Positions 43,661 through 51,717 of a stretch of DNA of 64,000 bases are shown piece by piece. The first letter of the stretch is position 1. Every line of letters begins with the position of its first letter. The DNA is taken from assembly GCA_039972875.1 (NCBI GenBank), contig JBDWMA010000024.1, positions 62,001 to 126,000 of the forward strand. The letters are read 5' to 3'. This DNA comes from Pseudoruegeria sp039972875 (lineage in GTDB: Bacteria; Pseudomonadota; Alphaproteobacteria; Rhodobacterales; Rhodobacteraceae). The notes under the pieces were generated by a model that was given only the letters and a program-made list of their open reading frames with translations, was not told where the DNA came from and made no database searches. A program made the translations under genes and the position numbers.

Positions 43661-44009
43661 GGGTGGCTCCGCGATATTGTTCCGCAGTGGTGCGGATTAA
43701 CGCGGTCAGCTCTTCCATCGATAGGCCGAGTCCTTCGGCAATGTCTTTTAGTTTTCGGGGGCCATTTGGACCCCGCCCAAGGTTCAAGGTCTCCGCGACG
43801 ACGTCACGAGGTAGATCATAGGTCTTTACGATATACTGAGGGGTCATCCAGCCCTTGAGATCGACGTCTTGGTGACGTGGGTCTTGAAACCAGATGAACT
43901 GTAAAAGGGCGTGTACACCAAGCCAAGCAATCACAATCCCGGCCAAAAGCATCACGCCGAGCAGCGCCCAGTTCTGGCGGAGAAATTTCTGTAAACGAGC
44001 CGTAGGCAT
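43653..44009 (-). CDS. Membrane-anchored protein of unknown function, coupled to dedA-like gene
   Basis: A 118-residue protein with one N-terminal membrane helix (about 16-38) and a soluble C-terminal region. The latter contains GWMTPQYIVKTYDLPRDVVAETLNLG and a helix-turn-helix-like KLKDIAEGLGLSMEELTALIRTTAEQ, which is probably outside or just at the membrane. I do not recognise the family. Its eight-base overlap with the DedA gene suggests a joint function in the membrane. Confidence 0.75.
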   Translation of the reverse strand: MPTARLQKFLRQNWALLGVMLLAGIVIAWLGVHALLQFIWFQDPRHQDVDLKGWMTPQYIVKTYDLPRDVVAETLNLGRGPNGPRKLKDIAEGLGLSMEELTALIRTTAEQYRGATHD

Positions 44010-44322
44010 TGGGATGTACTCAATATGATTTTTTATGACAGTAGTGCCTTGCTGTGATCACGCCAAGGTGTGAGTTATACCAATGTTTTAATTCTTGGGT
44101 GTCGTTTTCACGGATGTGGACGCCGCGAATCTCGTTGCGTTGAACGGGGCGCTTCGATAGAGAAATGCGCAGACGAAGCCCTTAACGGGCCGGATAGGTG
44201 TGTTGTGGCCATTGACCCAAACAGGGAATGAGCGGCAGCAATCGTCAGATCGATGTGCTTTATGCATCATCGAATGCGCATCTTGTTATCCGGCCTTTGA
44301 CCGAGAGACTCAGGAGCCCACT
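44010..44322. other. 313-base intergenic region between divergent transcripts
   Basis: This gap lies between the start of the 118-residue protein (minus) and the DUF6732 gene (plus), so it should hold two promoters. I see an inverted repeat GCTTCG (44151-44156) / CGAAGC (44174-44179) and a good caggag ribosome site before 44323. A segment TTGACC...CAGGAG faintly resembles a B12 box but the riboswitch core is missing. No coding frame is supported. Confidence 0.5.
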
Positions 44323-44556
44323 ATGAAATCGCTTCCCTTCCTATTGTTTATTGCAGCCCCCGGCGCGGTGTCCGCACATTCCGGTCATCTGGTTGATGTA
44401 GCTGGGGCTGGGCATGATCATTGGGTTGCGGGGGCCGCATTAGGCACGGCTGCGGCGATCACTTTGTGGGCCGCGCTGAAGGGCAAGAAAAAAGATGAAA
44501 ACGCGGTGGATGAAAATGCCGAGACGGACGATTCTTCAGAACCTCAGGAGGCCTAA
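44323..44556 (+). CDS. DUF6732-type small protein, cobalamin-associated
   Basis: A 77-residue protein with a short signal peptide (1 to about 18, ending AVSAHSG). A histidine-rich start to the mature part (HSGHLVDVAGAGHDHW) is followed by one hydrophobic helix (about 33-48) and a lysine- then acid-rich C-terminus. I recall this as DUF6732, a roseobacter family. It lies two bases before cbiX, so they are co-translated. Histidines before a membrane helix suggest metal binding, perhaps cobalt (inference). Confidence 0.72.
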   Translation: MKSLPFLLFIAAPGAVSAHSGHLVDVAGAGHDHWVAGAALGTAAAITLWAALKGKKKDENAVDENAETDDSSEPQEA

Positions 44557-44558
44557 AC

Positions 44559-45791
44559 ATGAGCAAAATTGGTGTCATGATTTGTGGCCACGGCTCTCGT
44601 AGTCAATCGGCCGTTGATGAATTCGCAGTGCTGGCGGAAAAGCTGCCACCAATGCTGCCGTCGGATTGGATGGTCGATTACGGATACCTTGAGTTCGCCA
44701 ATCCGGTGATCCGCGATGGTCTCGATCGTCTGCGCGAGGCTGGCTGTGATCGAATTCTGGCAGTGCCGGGTATGCTGTTCGCGGCGATGCATGCAAAGAA
44801 CGACATCCCAACGGTTCTGAATACCTATGCGGCCAAACATGGGCTTGCGGTGTCTTACGGACGAGAGTTGGGTGTGGATCCTAAAATGGTTGCAGCAGCT
44901 GGTGCGCGCATCCAAAGCGCTGTTGAACAAGCAAACGCTGATCACGGAGAGGTTGCGCTGCAGGACACGTGCCTCGTGGTCATTGGCCGCGGGGCGTCTG
45001 ATCCGGATGCCAACGGCAATGTCGCCAAAATCGCTCGCCTGCTCCACGAAGGGATCGGGTTCGGTTGGTGCGAAGTTGGGTATTCTGGAGTAACCTTCCC
45101 CTTGGTTGAACCCTGTTTGGACCATGCAAGTAAACTTGGGTACAAACGGATAATCGTATTTCCCTATTTCCTGTTCACCGGGATTTTGATCGACCGTATT
45201 TACGGATTTACCGATCAAGTGGCGGCAAAGTATCCTGACATTCAGTTTGTTAAAGCCGGTTATTTGAATGATCACCCCAAGGTTTTGGAAACCTTTGCTG
45301 AGCGTGTACAGGAACAATTGTCCGCAACGCCTCCGCCTAATTGCGGGACATGCCAATACCGGACGCAAGTTCTTGCTCTCGAGGGAGACGAGATCCAAGA
45401 GATTAAACTTAAAGGACGCGCTGTTCAGCCTGCCGAAGAACACAAAGACCACCCGGCCTTTGCAGATGCGCCGCCGCCGACTTGTGTAATGTGCAAATAC
45501 CGCACGCAGGTCTTGGGTTTTGAAGGCGAAGTTGGTGCGGTTCAGGAAAGCCATCACCACCATGTTGAAGGGCAGGGCGCGTCAGCACCTGGGTCCAATG
45601 TGGCAGATTGTGCCTTGTGTGATTATTTCTGTACAGGCGCCTGTCGTTTGGACACGGAGGACCACCATCACCACCATCATCATGACCACGACGATCACAG
45701 CCACCATCACCATCATGATCACCACCATGCAGCTTACCCCCATGCCAAACACCCCCATGGTCCGGAAAGCGCGCGTAAACTGACGTCTTGA
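44559..45791 (+). CDS. cbiX: Sirohydrochlorin/precorrin-2 cobaltochelatase CbiX with Cys/His-rich tail
   Basis: A 410-residue CbiX. Two chelatase-type repeats occupy about 1-125 and 135-255. The metal-binding histidine of CGHGSR is His11, and FPYFLFTGIL lies at 201-210. The tail holds two similar CxxC motifs followed by YRTQVL (Cys262/Cys265 and Cys309/Cys312) and a third cluster Cys351, Cys354, Cys358, Cys362. It ends with about 20 histidines in residues 369-400. Iron-sulfur binding and a histidine tail are known in other CbiX proteins; the duplicated CxxC-YRTQVL is unusual. It inserts cobalt early, which contrasts with CobN encoded nearby. Confidence 0.92.
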   Translation: MSKIGVMICGHGSRSQSAVDEFAVLAEKLPPMLPSDWMVDYGYLEFANPVIRDGLDRLREAGCDRILAVPGMLFAAMHAKNDIPTVLNTYAAKHGLAVSYGRELGVDPKMVAAAGARIQSAVEQANADHGEVALQDTCLVVIGRGASDPDANGNVAKIARLLHEGIGFGWCEVGYSGVTFPLVEPCLDHASKLGYKRIIVFPYFLFTGILIDRIYGFTDQVAAKYPDIQFVKAGYLNDHPKVLETFAERVQEQLSATPPPNCGTCQYRTQVLALEGDEIQEIKLKGRAVQPAEEHKDHPAFADAPPPTCVMCKYRTQVLGFEGEVGAVQESHHHHVEGQGASAPGSNVADCALCDYFCTGACRLDTEDHHHHHHHDHDDHSHHHHHDHHHAAYPHAKHPHGPESARKLTS

Positions 45792-45859
45792 TTGGGCGAT
45801 TGCCCATCGAACATTTCCGCTAGAGGCCCACGAGCTTCGGCAAATACAAAGGTTTCACT

Positions 45860-46510
45860 GTGCGTCCGTACATAAAAGACCCATCTGCGATTTATGCCGA
45901 AAGCTTTGCCACCGTGCAACGTGAGGCGCGCTTAGACCGTTTTCCTAACGGTTTGGAAGCATTGGCCATCCGTCTGATCCACGCCTGTGGCATGGTCGAG
46001 GTCGCAGATCGTTTGGCATTTAGTGAAAACGCGTATCTGGCAGGGCATCAGGCTTTGGCAGCAGGGGCCCCGGTTTTATGTGATTGCGAAATGGTCGGGG
46101 CTGGAATTATTCGACGATATCTGCCCGCAAACAATGACGTCATTGTCACGCTGAATGATACGTCGGTCCCGGAACGTGCCAAAGAGATTGGAAACACCCG
46201 GTCCGCGGCGGCAGTGGATTTGTGGCTGCCGCACCTAGAGGGGGCCGTGGTTGCAATCGGCAATGCGCCAACGGCCCTGTTTCGGTTGCTTGAACATCTG
46301 GATCAAGGCGCACCAAAACCAGCGGTAATCCTTGGGTTTCCTGTGGGCTTTGTTGGCGCGGCGGAAAGCAAGGCCGAACTGGCCGGCAATCCACGAGGCT
46401 GCGATTTCGTTGCGTTGCGGGGACGTCGTGGAGGATCTGCGATCGCTTCGGCGGCTGTCAATGCACTCTCTGCTGGGTTGCCGGAAATTGCTGCAAAGGA
46501 AACGGTATGA
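45860..46510 (+). CDS. cobH: Precorrin-8X methylmutase CobH
   Basis: A 216-residue isomerase moving the methyl group from C-11 to C-12 to form hydrogenobyrinic acid. The catalytic histidine is His41 in RLIHACGMVE, and FPVGFVGAAESKAEL is the family motif that contacts the ring. A GTG start at 45860 gives the usual MRPYIKDPSAIY. It follows cbiX by 68 bases and overlaps cobL by four. Confidence 0.95.
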   Translation: MRPYIKDPSAIYAESFATVQREARLDRFPNGLEALAIRLIHACGMVEVADRLAFSENAYLAGHQALAAGAPVLCDCEMVGAGIIRRYLPANNDVIVTLNDTSVPERAKEIGNTRSAAAVDLWLPHLEGAVVAIGNAPTALFRLLEHLDQGAPKPAVILGFPVGFVGAAESKAELAGNPRGCDFVALRGRRGGSAIASAAVNALSAGLPEIAAKETV

Positions 46511-47706
46511 GCGCTTGGCTCCATATTATTGGCATCGGAGAGGATGGCGTTGACGGGCTGGTTCCGGCGACGCGCGCGGTTCTTGAGGCGGCCGAAATCA
46601 TCATTGGTGGTGATCGCCATCATGATCTGACAGGCAATTTGACGGCCGCGCGGATCGCATGGCCATCGCCCTTTGATACTTTGATCGATGTTCTCAAAAG
46701 CCATAATGGAAAGCGCGTTGTGGTCCTGGCGACGGGGGATCCGCTTTGGTATTCGGTCGGCGCTCGAATTGGCCGTGAAATAGACCCAGCCGAAATCACG
46801 TATCATCCGCAATTGTCTGCGTTTCAACTGGCAGCCGCGCGGATGGGATGGTCGATGGCGGATGTTGAAATGCTAACCGTACATGGCCGCCCGGTTCAGC
46901 AAATGATCGCTTTTATTCAACCAGACCAGCGGTTGTTGATTTTGACCACCGGCGCCGAAACTCCGACGCAAATAGCGAGTTTTCTAACAGAACGTGGGTT
47001 TGGCAAAAGTCGGATGACTGTCTTGGCTGCGATGGGCGGTGCCCGCGAAGCCCGTTTTGACGATCTGGCTGAGACGTGGGATCATGAGGTGCCCGCCTTT
47101 AATACGATGGCGGTTGAGTGTATCGCGGCACAAAACGCAGCGCTTTTGCCGCGCGTGCCGGGGTTGGCGGATGATCTGTTTGAGCATGACGGTACAATGA
47201 CCAAACGCGAGGTTCGTGCGGCGACGTTGGCCAAACTGATGCCGATGCGTGGCGCGTTGCTTTGGGACATTGGGACAGGGTGTGGGTCTGTCGCCGTCGA
47301 GTGGATGCGCGGAGCGCGCTATGCCCGTGCAATTGGGATAGAACCGCGCGCTGATCGGCGCGTTCTTGCTGCGGCCAATGCGTTGGCACTGGGTGTACCA
47401 AAGCTACAAGTCATTGAGGGCACCGTGCCCAGTGCCCTGACAGGTCTTGAGATGCCGGACGCGATTTTCATCGGTGGTGGGCTGAGCCGAGAGACATTTG
47501 AAGCGGCCTGGGGTGCTTTGCGGCCTCTTGGGCGATTGGTGGCCAATGCGGTGACGTTGGAAAGCGAAGCTATTTTGGTTGCTTTACACAAAGAATTCGG
47601 TGGTGATCTCGTCAAGATACAGGTGCATCGGGCCGAACCCGTCGGCCCGCGCACTGGCTGGCGCCCATCGATGCCGGTGACACAATGGAGCCTGATTAAG
47701 CGATGA
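46507..47706 (+). CDS. cobL: Precorrin-6Y C5,15-methyltransferase (decarboxylating) CobL
   Basis: A 399-residue bifunctional enzyme. Residues about 1-205 form the CbiE-like methyltransferase (IIGIGEDGVDGL, ATGDPLWYSVG). Residues about 225-399 form the CbiT-like part with SAM loop LLWDIGTGCGS (251-261) and decarboxylation at C-12. Both halves are intact. Coupled by four-base overlaps to cobH and cobI. Confidence 0.95.
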   Translation: MSAWLHIIGIGEDGVDGLVPATRAVLEAAEIIIGGDRHHDLTGNLTAARIAWPSPFDTLIDVLKSHNGKRVVVLATGDPLWYSVGARIGREIDPAEITYHPQLSAFQLAAARMGWSMADVEMLTVHGRPVQQMIAFIQPDQRLLILTTGAETPTQIASFLTERGFGKSRMTVLAAMGGAREARFDDLAETWDHEVPAFNTMAVECIAAQNAALLPRVPGLADDLFEHDGTMTKREVRAATLAKLMPMRGALLWDIGTGCGSVAVEWMRGARYARAIGIEPRADRRVLAAANALALGVPKLQVIEGTVPSALTGLEMPDAIFIGGGLSRETFEAAWGALRPLGRLVANAVTLESEAILVALHKEFGGDLVKIQVHRAEPVGPRTGWRPSMPVTQWSLIKR

Positions 47707-48407
47707 GCACTGGAACATTGTACGGGGTCGGCCTTGGGCCGGGACACCCTGAATTGATGACTTTGAAGGCGCACAGATTGATATCTGGCGCAAAAGTCAT
47801 CGCCTATCCTGCATTGGCGGGTGGAGAGAGTTTTGCGCGTTCTATCGCTGCAGACATAATTCCACCAAATGCCCGTGAAATTGTCATGGATGTTCCAATG
47901 ACGACGGCGCGCGAGCCTGCGCAAAATGCCTATGATGCAGGGGCGGCAGAGATATCAACGGCCCTTGAGGCAGGGGACGATGTGGTCTGTCTATGTGAGG
48001 GGGATCCCTTCTTTTATGGCTCATTCATGTATCTGTTTGCACGACTTTCTGCACAGTTTGACACAGAAGTCGTGCCGGGCGTAACCAGCGTAACGGCATG
48101 TGCTGCGGTTGCGGGCATGCCTTTGTCCGCGCGAAACGAACGCGTAACGATCCTGCCAGGTCCGTTGCCTGAGGCTGAATTGCGCAACCGGATTGAGGGC
48201 GCGGAGAGCGTTGCCCTGATGAAGGTTGGACGACATTTGCCAAAGATCCGCCGGATTTTTGATGACCTCGGCCTGACACAGAACGCTTGTTATATTGAAC
48301 GGGCGACCCTGCCACAGCAGGTGGTTCTCCCGCTCTCTGAGGCGCGAGAGACTGCGCCCTATTTTTCCATGATCCTACTGACGAAAGGGGCCGATCCGTG
48401 GCTTTGA
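47703..48407 (+). CDS. cobI: Precorrin-2 C20-methyltransferase CobI
   Basis: A 234-residue SAM-dependent uroporphyrin-methyltransferase-fold enzyme acting at C-20. The motif GVGLGPGHPELMTLKA at the N-terminus, EGDPFFYGSFMYLFARL in the middle and VPGVTSVTACAAVAGMPL are diagnostic. It overlaps cobL by four bases and the CbiG-CobJ gene by ten. The family also accepts cobalt-precorrin-2 (CbiL), so metal insertion before this step by CbiX is possible. Confidence 0.95.
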   Translation: MSTGTLYGVGLGPGHPELMTLKAHRLISGAKVIAYPALAGGESFARSIAADIIPPNAREIVMDVPMTTAREPAQNAYDAGAAEISTALEAGDDVVCLCEGDPFFYGSFMYLFARLSAQFDTEVVPGVTSVTACAAVAGMPLSARNERVTILPGPLPEAELRNRIEGAESVALMKVGRHLPKIRRIFDDLGLTQNACYIERATLPQQVVLPLSEARETAPYFSMILLTKGADPWL

Positions 48408-50206
48408 AACCCGTTGTCCTATGTCTGTCCCGCTCGGGAGAGGCCACCGCCCATCGTATTGCCAAGGCCCTGAAGGCAGATATCCATGGCCGAGAGGGTC
48501 GTGTGGCGGTTGCCGATGCCTTTTTTCCTGACGCGTTAGAACATGTTCGGATGTTATTTGCATCTGGTACGCCGGTGATCGGAGTCTGTGCTTCGGGCAT
48601 TTTGATCCGGGGCGTTGCGCCGTTGGTTGCTGATAAAACCAAAGAGCCGCCCGTCGTGGCCGTATCCGATGACGGTGGAGTTGTTGTGCCGCTTTTGGGG
48701 GGGCACCGTGGGGCCAATCGGTTGGCAAAACAAATATCAGAAACGCTTGAGAACTCCGTTGCTGCCGTTACAACCGCCGGCGACGTAGCGCTGGGTGTGG
48801 CCCTGGATGAGCCACCTGTTGGGTATCGTTTGGCCAATCCGGGGGATGCCAAGAGTGTCATGGCACGCATGTTGTCAGGTGAAACTCCGAAAATCCAAGG
48901 GGAAAACATTTTTGATCTGGACAGCGCAGCAGAGGGGACTGTTGTTCTTTCTGTCGGTGCGGCCCCGCAGATAAATGCTGATCTATCCTATCACCCACAA
49001 CGGTTTGCTTTGGGACTCGGGTGCGCGCGCAACGCTGATCCTGAGGAACTTTGGATCTTGGTTCAGAAGGTCCTGAAGGAAGCGAATATCGCCCCCGAAG
49101 CCATTGCATGTGTCAATTCGATTGATTTGAAAGGCGATGAACCCGCGATGAATGTCGTTGCGGATCGTCTCGGGGTGCCATTTCGGTTGTTTACCGCCAA
49201 CGAGCTTGAGGCCCAGGCTGCACGATTGGAAACGCCCTCTGATGTGGTATTCGCAGAAGTTGGCTGTCATGGTGTGAGTGAGGGCGCTGCATTGGCTGCA
49301 GCTGGGGAAGCGAGCCAATTGCGTGTTGCAAAACGTAAAACAGCAAACGCGACATGTGCGTTGGCCGAAACGCAGGATCCGATCACTGAATTGACGGGAC
49401 GCGCGCGAGGGCGGTTATCTATAATTGGGATCGGGCCGGGCCAGCATTCTTGGCGCACGCCTGAGGCCAGCCAGCTGGTGGCGCAAGCCGAAGAACTTGT
49501 AGGATATGGATTGTACATCGATTTGCTGGGGCCATTGGCCTATGGCAAAGAACGCACCGATTTCCCTCTGGGGGGGGAAGAGGATCGTTGCCGTTATGCA
49601 CTCGAACAGGCAGCCAAAGGTAAAAACGTGTCGTTGATTTGTTCAGGTGATGCTGGGATCTATGCAATGGGCGCGTTGGTCTTTGAATTGCTGGACCGGG
49701 GATCTGATGACATGGGTGTGTCGGATGCAGCCCATCGTGTAGAAGTGATCTGCACGCCCGGTGTATCTGCGTTGCAAGGCGCTGCGGCCCGGGCCGGGGC
49801 ACCCTTGGGGCACGATTTTTGTGCAATTTCTTTGTCAGATTTGCTGACACCGCGAGAGGACATCGTCAAACGCCTGAAAGCCGCAGCTGAAGGTGATTTT
49901 GTCATTGCCTTCTATAACCCAGTGTCCATGCGGCGGAGGACTTTGCTGGCCGAGGCGCGGGACATTTTATTGCAACACCGTCCATTTGATACGCCGGTCA
50001 TGCTGGCGAGCTCTTTGGGTCGCCCAGAAGAACACGTGCGCTATCGGAAACTTGGCGAGTTAGAAGTGGATGAAGTGGATATGCTGACTGTTGTGTTGAT
50101 CGGTTCTTCTCATTCACGATTGGCCCAGCTTGGAGAAGGGCCTCGGATGTATACGCCACGTGGATATGCCCGCAAAATCGATGGAGACCTCTCCAAAGCA
50201 GGGTAG
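48398..50206 (+). CDS. Fusion of CbiG-like cobalt-precorrin-5A hydrolase and precorrin-3B C17-methyltransferase CobJ
   Basis: A 602-residue two-domain protein with a GTG start. Residues about 1-330 are CbiG-like: GVCASGILIRG (62-72), LLGGHRGAN (99-107) and the C-terminal CbiG module GLGCARNADPEE plus EVGCHGVSEGAALAAAG. Residues about 338-602 are CobJ: RLSIIGIGPGQHSW, CSGDAGIYAMGALVFEL and AFYNPVSMRRR. CobJ methylates C-17 and drives ring contraction. CbiG opens the delta-lactone in the cobalt-first route, and its presence with CbiX fits that route. The fused form is frequent in alphaproteobacteria. The frame is continuous, with no sign of a fusion artefact. Confidence 0.93.
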   Translation: MALKPVVLCLSRSGEATAHRIAKALKADIHGREGRVAVADAFFPDALEHVRMLFASGTPVIGVCASGILIRGVAPLVADKTKEPPVVAVSDDGGVVVPLLGGHRGANRLAKQISETLENSVAAVTTAGDVALGVALDEPPVGYRLANPGDAKSVMARMLSGETPKIQGENIFDLDSAAEGTVVLSVGAAPQINADLSYHPQRFALGLGCARNADPEELWILVQKVLKEANIAPEAIACVNSIDLKGDEPAMNVVADRLGVPFRLFTANELEAQAARLETPSDVVFAEVGCHGVSEGAALAAAGEASQLRVAKRKTANATCALAETQDPITELTGRARGRLSIIGIGPGQHSWRTPEASQLVAQAEELVGYGLYIDLLGPLAYGKERTDFPLGGEEDRCRYALEQAAKGKNVSLICSGDAGIYAMGALVFELLDRGSDDMGVSDAAHRVEVICTPGVSALQGAAARAGAPLGHDFCAISLSDLLTPREDIVKRLKAAAEGDFVIAFYNPVSMRRRTLLAEARDILLQHRPFDTPVMLASSLGRPEEHVRYRKLGELEVDEVDMLTVVLIGSSHSRLAQLGEGPRMYTPRGYARKIDGDLSKAG

Positions 50207-50365
50207 TCACATTGTGCAGGAGCCAAGGCACCTGCGCAGGTTTCTGGCGTGTATGGCGGCGTGAGCCTTTTAGCCGCTGGGAATCGGCGCTTGTTTAAAC
50301 GTTTATCCCGAACGTGGGTGATTGAAACATCCTATTAATAGAGTTTAGGGCAAGGAAGAGATGAG

Positions 50366-51157
50366 ATGACCGTATATTTTATTGGGGCAGGTCCCGGTGA
50401 TCCTGAATTGTTGACGTTGAAGGCACAAAAACGGATTGCGGCTTGCCCGGTTTGTTTGTTTGCGGGCTCTTTGGTGCCAGAAGAGGTTGTCGCGGGAGCG
50501 CCTGAAGGGGCCCGCGTTATGGATACAGCCCCGATGACGTTGGATGACACTCACGCAGAGATCCTCGCGGCCCATCACCGGGGTGAAGATGTTGCGCGTG
50601 TTCATTCGGGTGATCCTTCGCTTTATGGTGCGATTGCCGAACAAATACGTCGGTTGCACGCTGATGATATCCCTTATGAGATCATCCCAGGTGTACCTGC
50701 CTATGCGGCGGCGGCGGCGGCTTTGGGGCAAGAATTAACCATTCCCGAAGTGGCGCAGTCGATCGTACTGACGCGTATGTCAATGCAATCTACGTCTATG
50801 CCCGAAGGCGAAAGCCTTGAGAACTTTGCCCGTACGGGGGCGACGCTTGCGATCCATTTGGCAGTGCGCAACATGCGAGAGATTGAGCGTATTCTGACAC
50901 CACATTATGGCGGGGACTGTCCTGTAGTTGTGGCCTATCGGGTCGGCTGGCCGGATCAGGTTTTGTTGCGTGGCACGGTATCTGATATTCGTAAAAAAGT
51001 CCGCGCTGAAAAAATTACACGGACTGCTTTGATCCTGGTGGGTCCGGCCCTTGGCGCGGTCCGTGATTTCAAAGACTCAGCTTTGTACGATGCAGAGATT
51101 CCTCATGTTTTGCGACCTGTTGTTGGCGTGAACTTGGTGGAGGATCACAACACGTGA
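50366..51157 (+). CDS. cobM: Precorrin-4 C11-methyltransferase CobM
   Basis: A 263-residue SAM-dependent methyltransferase. YFIGAGPGDPELLTLKA at the N-terminus, HSGDPSLYGAIAEQIRRL and YEIIPGVPAYAAAAAALG are family motifs. It acts on C-11. A 160-base gap separates it from the cbiG/cobJ gene. That gap has no gene and no riboswitch, so cobM may have its own promoter. The following gene starts 85 bases on. Confidence 0.95.
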   Translation: MTVYFIGAGPGDPELLTLKAQKRIAACPVCLFAGSLVPEEVVAGAPEGARVMDTAPMTLDDTHAEILAAHHRGEDVARVHSGDPSLYGAIAEQIRRLHADDIPYEIIPGVPAYAAAAAALGQELTIPEVAQSIVLTRMSMQSTSMPEGESLENFARTGATLAIHLAVRNMREIERILTPHYGGDCPVVVAYRVGWPDQVLLRGTVSDIRKKVRAEKITRTALILVGPALGAVRDFKDSALYDAEIPHVLRPVVGVNLVEDHNT

Positions 51158-51241
51158 CCGAAATATACTTTTACGTGGTAGGCTTTACTTGAATTTCACA
51201 ATTTTAAGCGCACCATCAAACGATGAGTCTGGGAGGGCGTT

Positions 51242-51586
51242 ATGTTTGAGTTTTTGTCTAAAGAAGTTCAAGAGGGACTGGATCAGGCCCGAAAGCAGGC
51301 ATTGCGCAAAGGCAATCGGTTATGTGTGCATTCTGACGGAGAAGTGCACCGGATCCTAAAGCTGTGGGATGATGGTTTTGCACTTGAACGTGATGTTGAT
51401 CTACGCGGATTCGTGGACATCTATGATGGGCCGCGGCATATTTCGCAGTGTCTCATCATTCAGGCTGAGATGTCGCATGGGGAATACACTTATGAATTTA
51501 AGAGGTCCACACCGGCGCGCAATAAGGCTCCAGTGGATTTTGCAATCGAAGAGATTGAGCCCGCCGCGTTGATCACACGCGCCTAG
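51242..51586 (+). CDS. Conserved hypothetical protein
   Basis: A 114-residue soluble protein with no recognised domain, signal peptide or membrane segment. It begins MFEFLSKEVQEGLDQARKQ, a helical and charged stretch, then has a beta-rich part (RLCVHSDGEVHRILKLWDDGF, ERDVDLRGFVDIYDGPRHIS). The ribosome site gggagggc is good, and codon use looks like that of the neighbours. A strong hairpin follows. I recall similar proteins in other roseobacters but cannot name a family. Confidence 0.72.
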   Translation: MFEFLSKEVQEGLDQARKQALRKGNRLCVHSDGEVHRILKLWDDGFALERDVDLRGFVDIYDGPRHISQCLIIQAEMSHGEYTYEFKRSTPARNKAPVDFAIEEIEPAALITRA

Positions 51587-51649
51587 TAATAGGGGGAAGG
51601 GGTTGGCAATCTGCCCTGTTCTAGTGACGTTTGCAGCTCAGGATCAAAC

Positions 51650-51682
51650 GAAAGATCGAGTGATAGATCCACTCGATCTTTC
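51650..51682. terminator. Strong bidirectional terminator hairpin
   Basis: GAAAGATCGAGTG / CACTCGATCTTTC, a perfect 13-bp stem with a 7-base loop. The stem's own A/T ends give TTTCTT on the plus side. It separates the 114-residue protein gene from the convergent PLP enzyme gene. Confidence 0.7.
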
Positions 51683-51717
51683 TTACATCTCATGAAAGCA
51701 CTATAGCGCTGCGGTCA

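Noticed and set aside
44010..44322. Second cobalamin riboswitch before cbiX
   Set aside because: A TTGACC...CAGGAG string vaguely recalls a B12 box, but the CCCCCGCxACTGTAA core and the 5' GGTG element are missing, and CAGGAG is simply the ribosome site.
44553..45563. 336-codon minus-strand open frame opposite cbiX
   Set aside because: It is antisense to an unambiguous cbiX frame and has no motif or plausible start.
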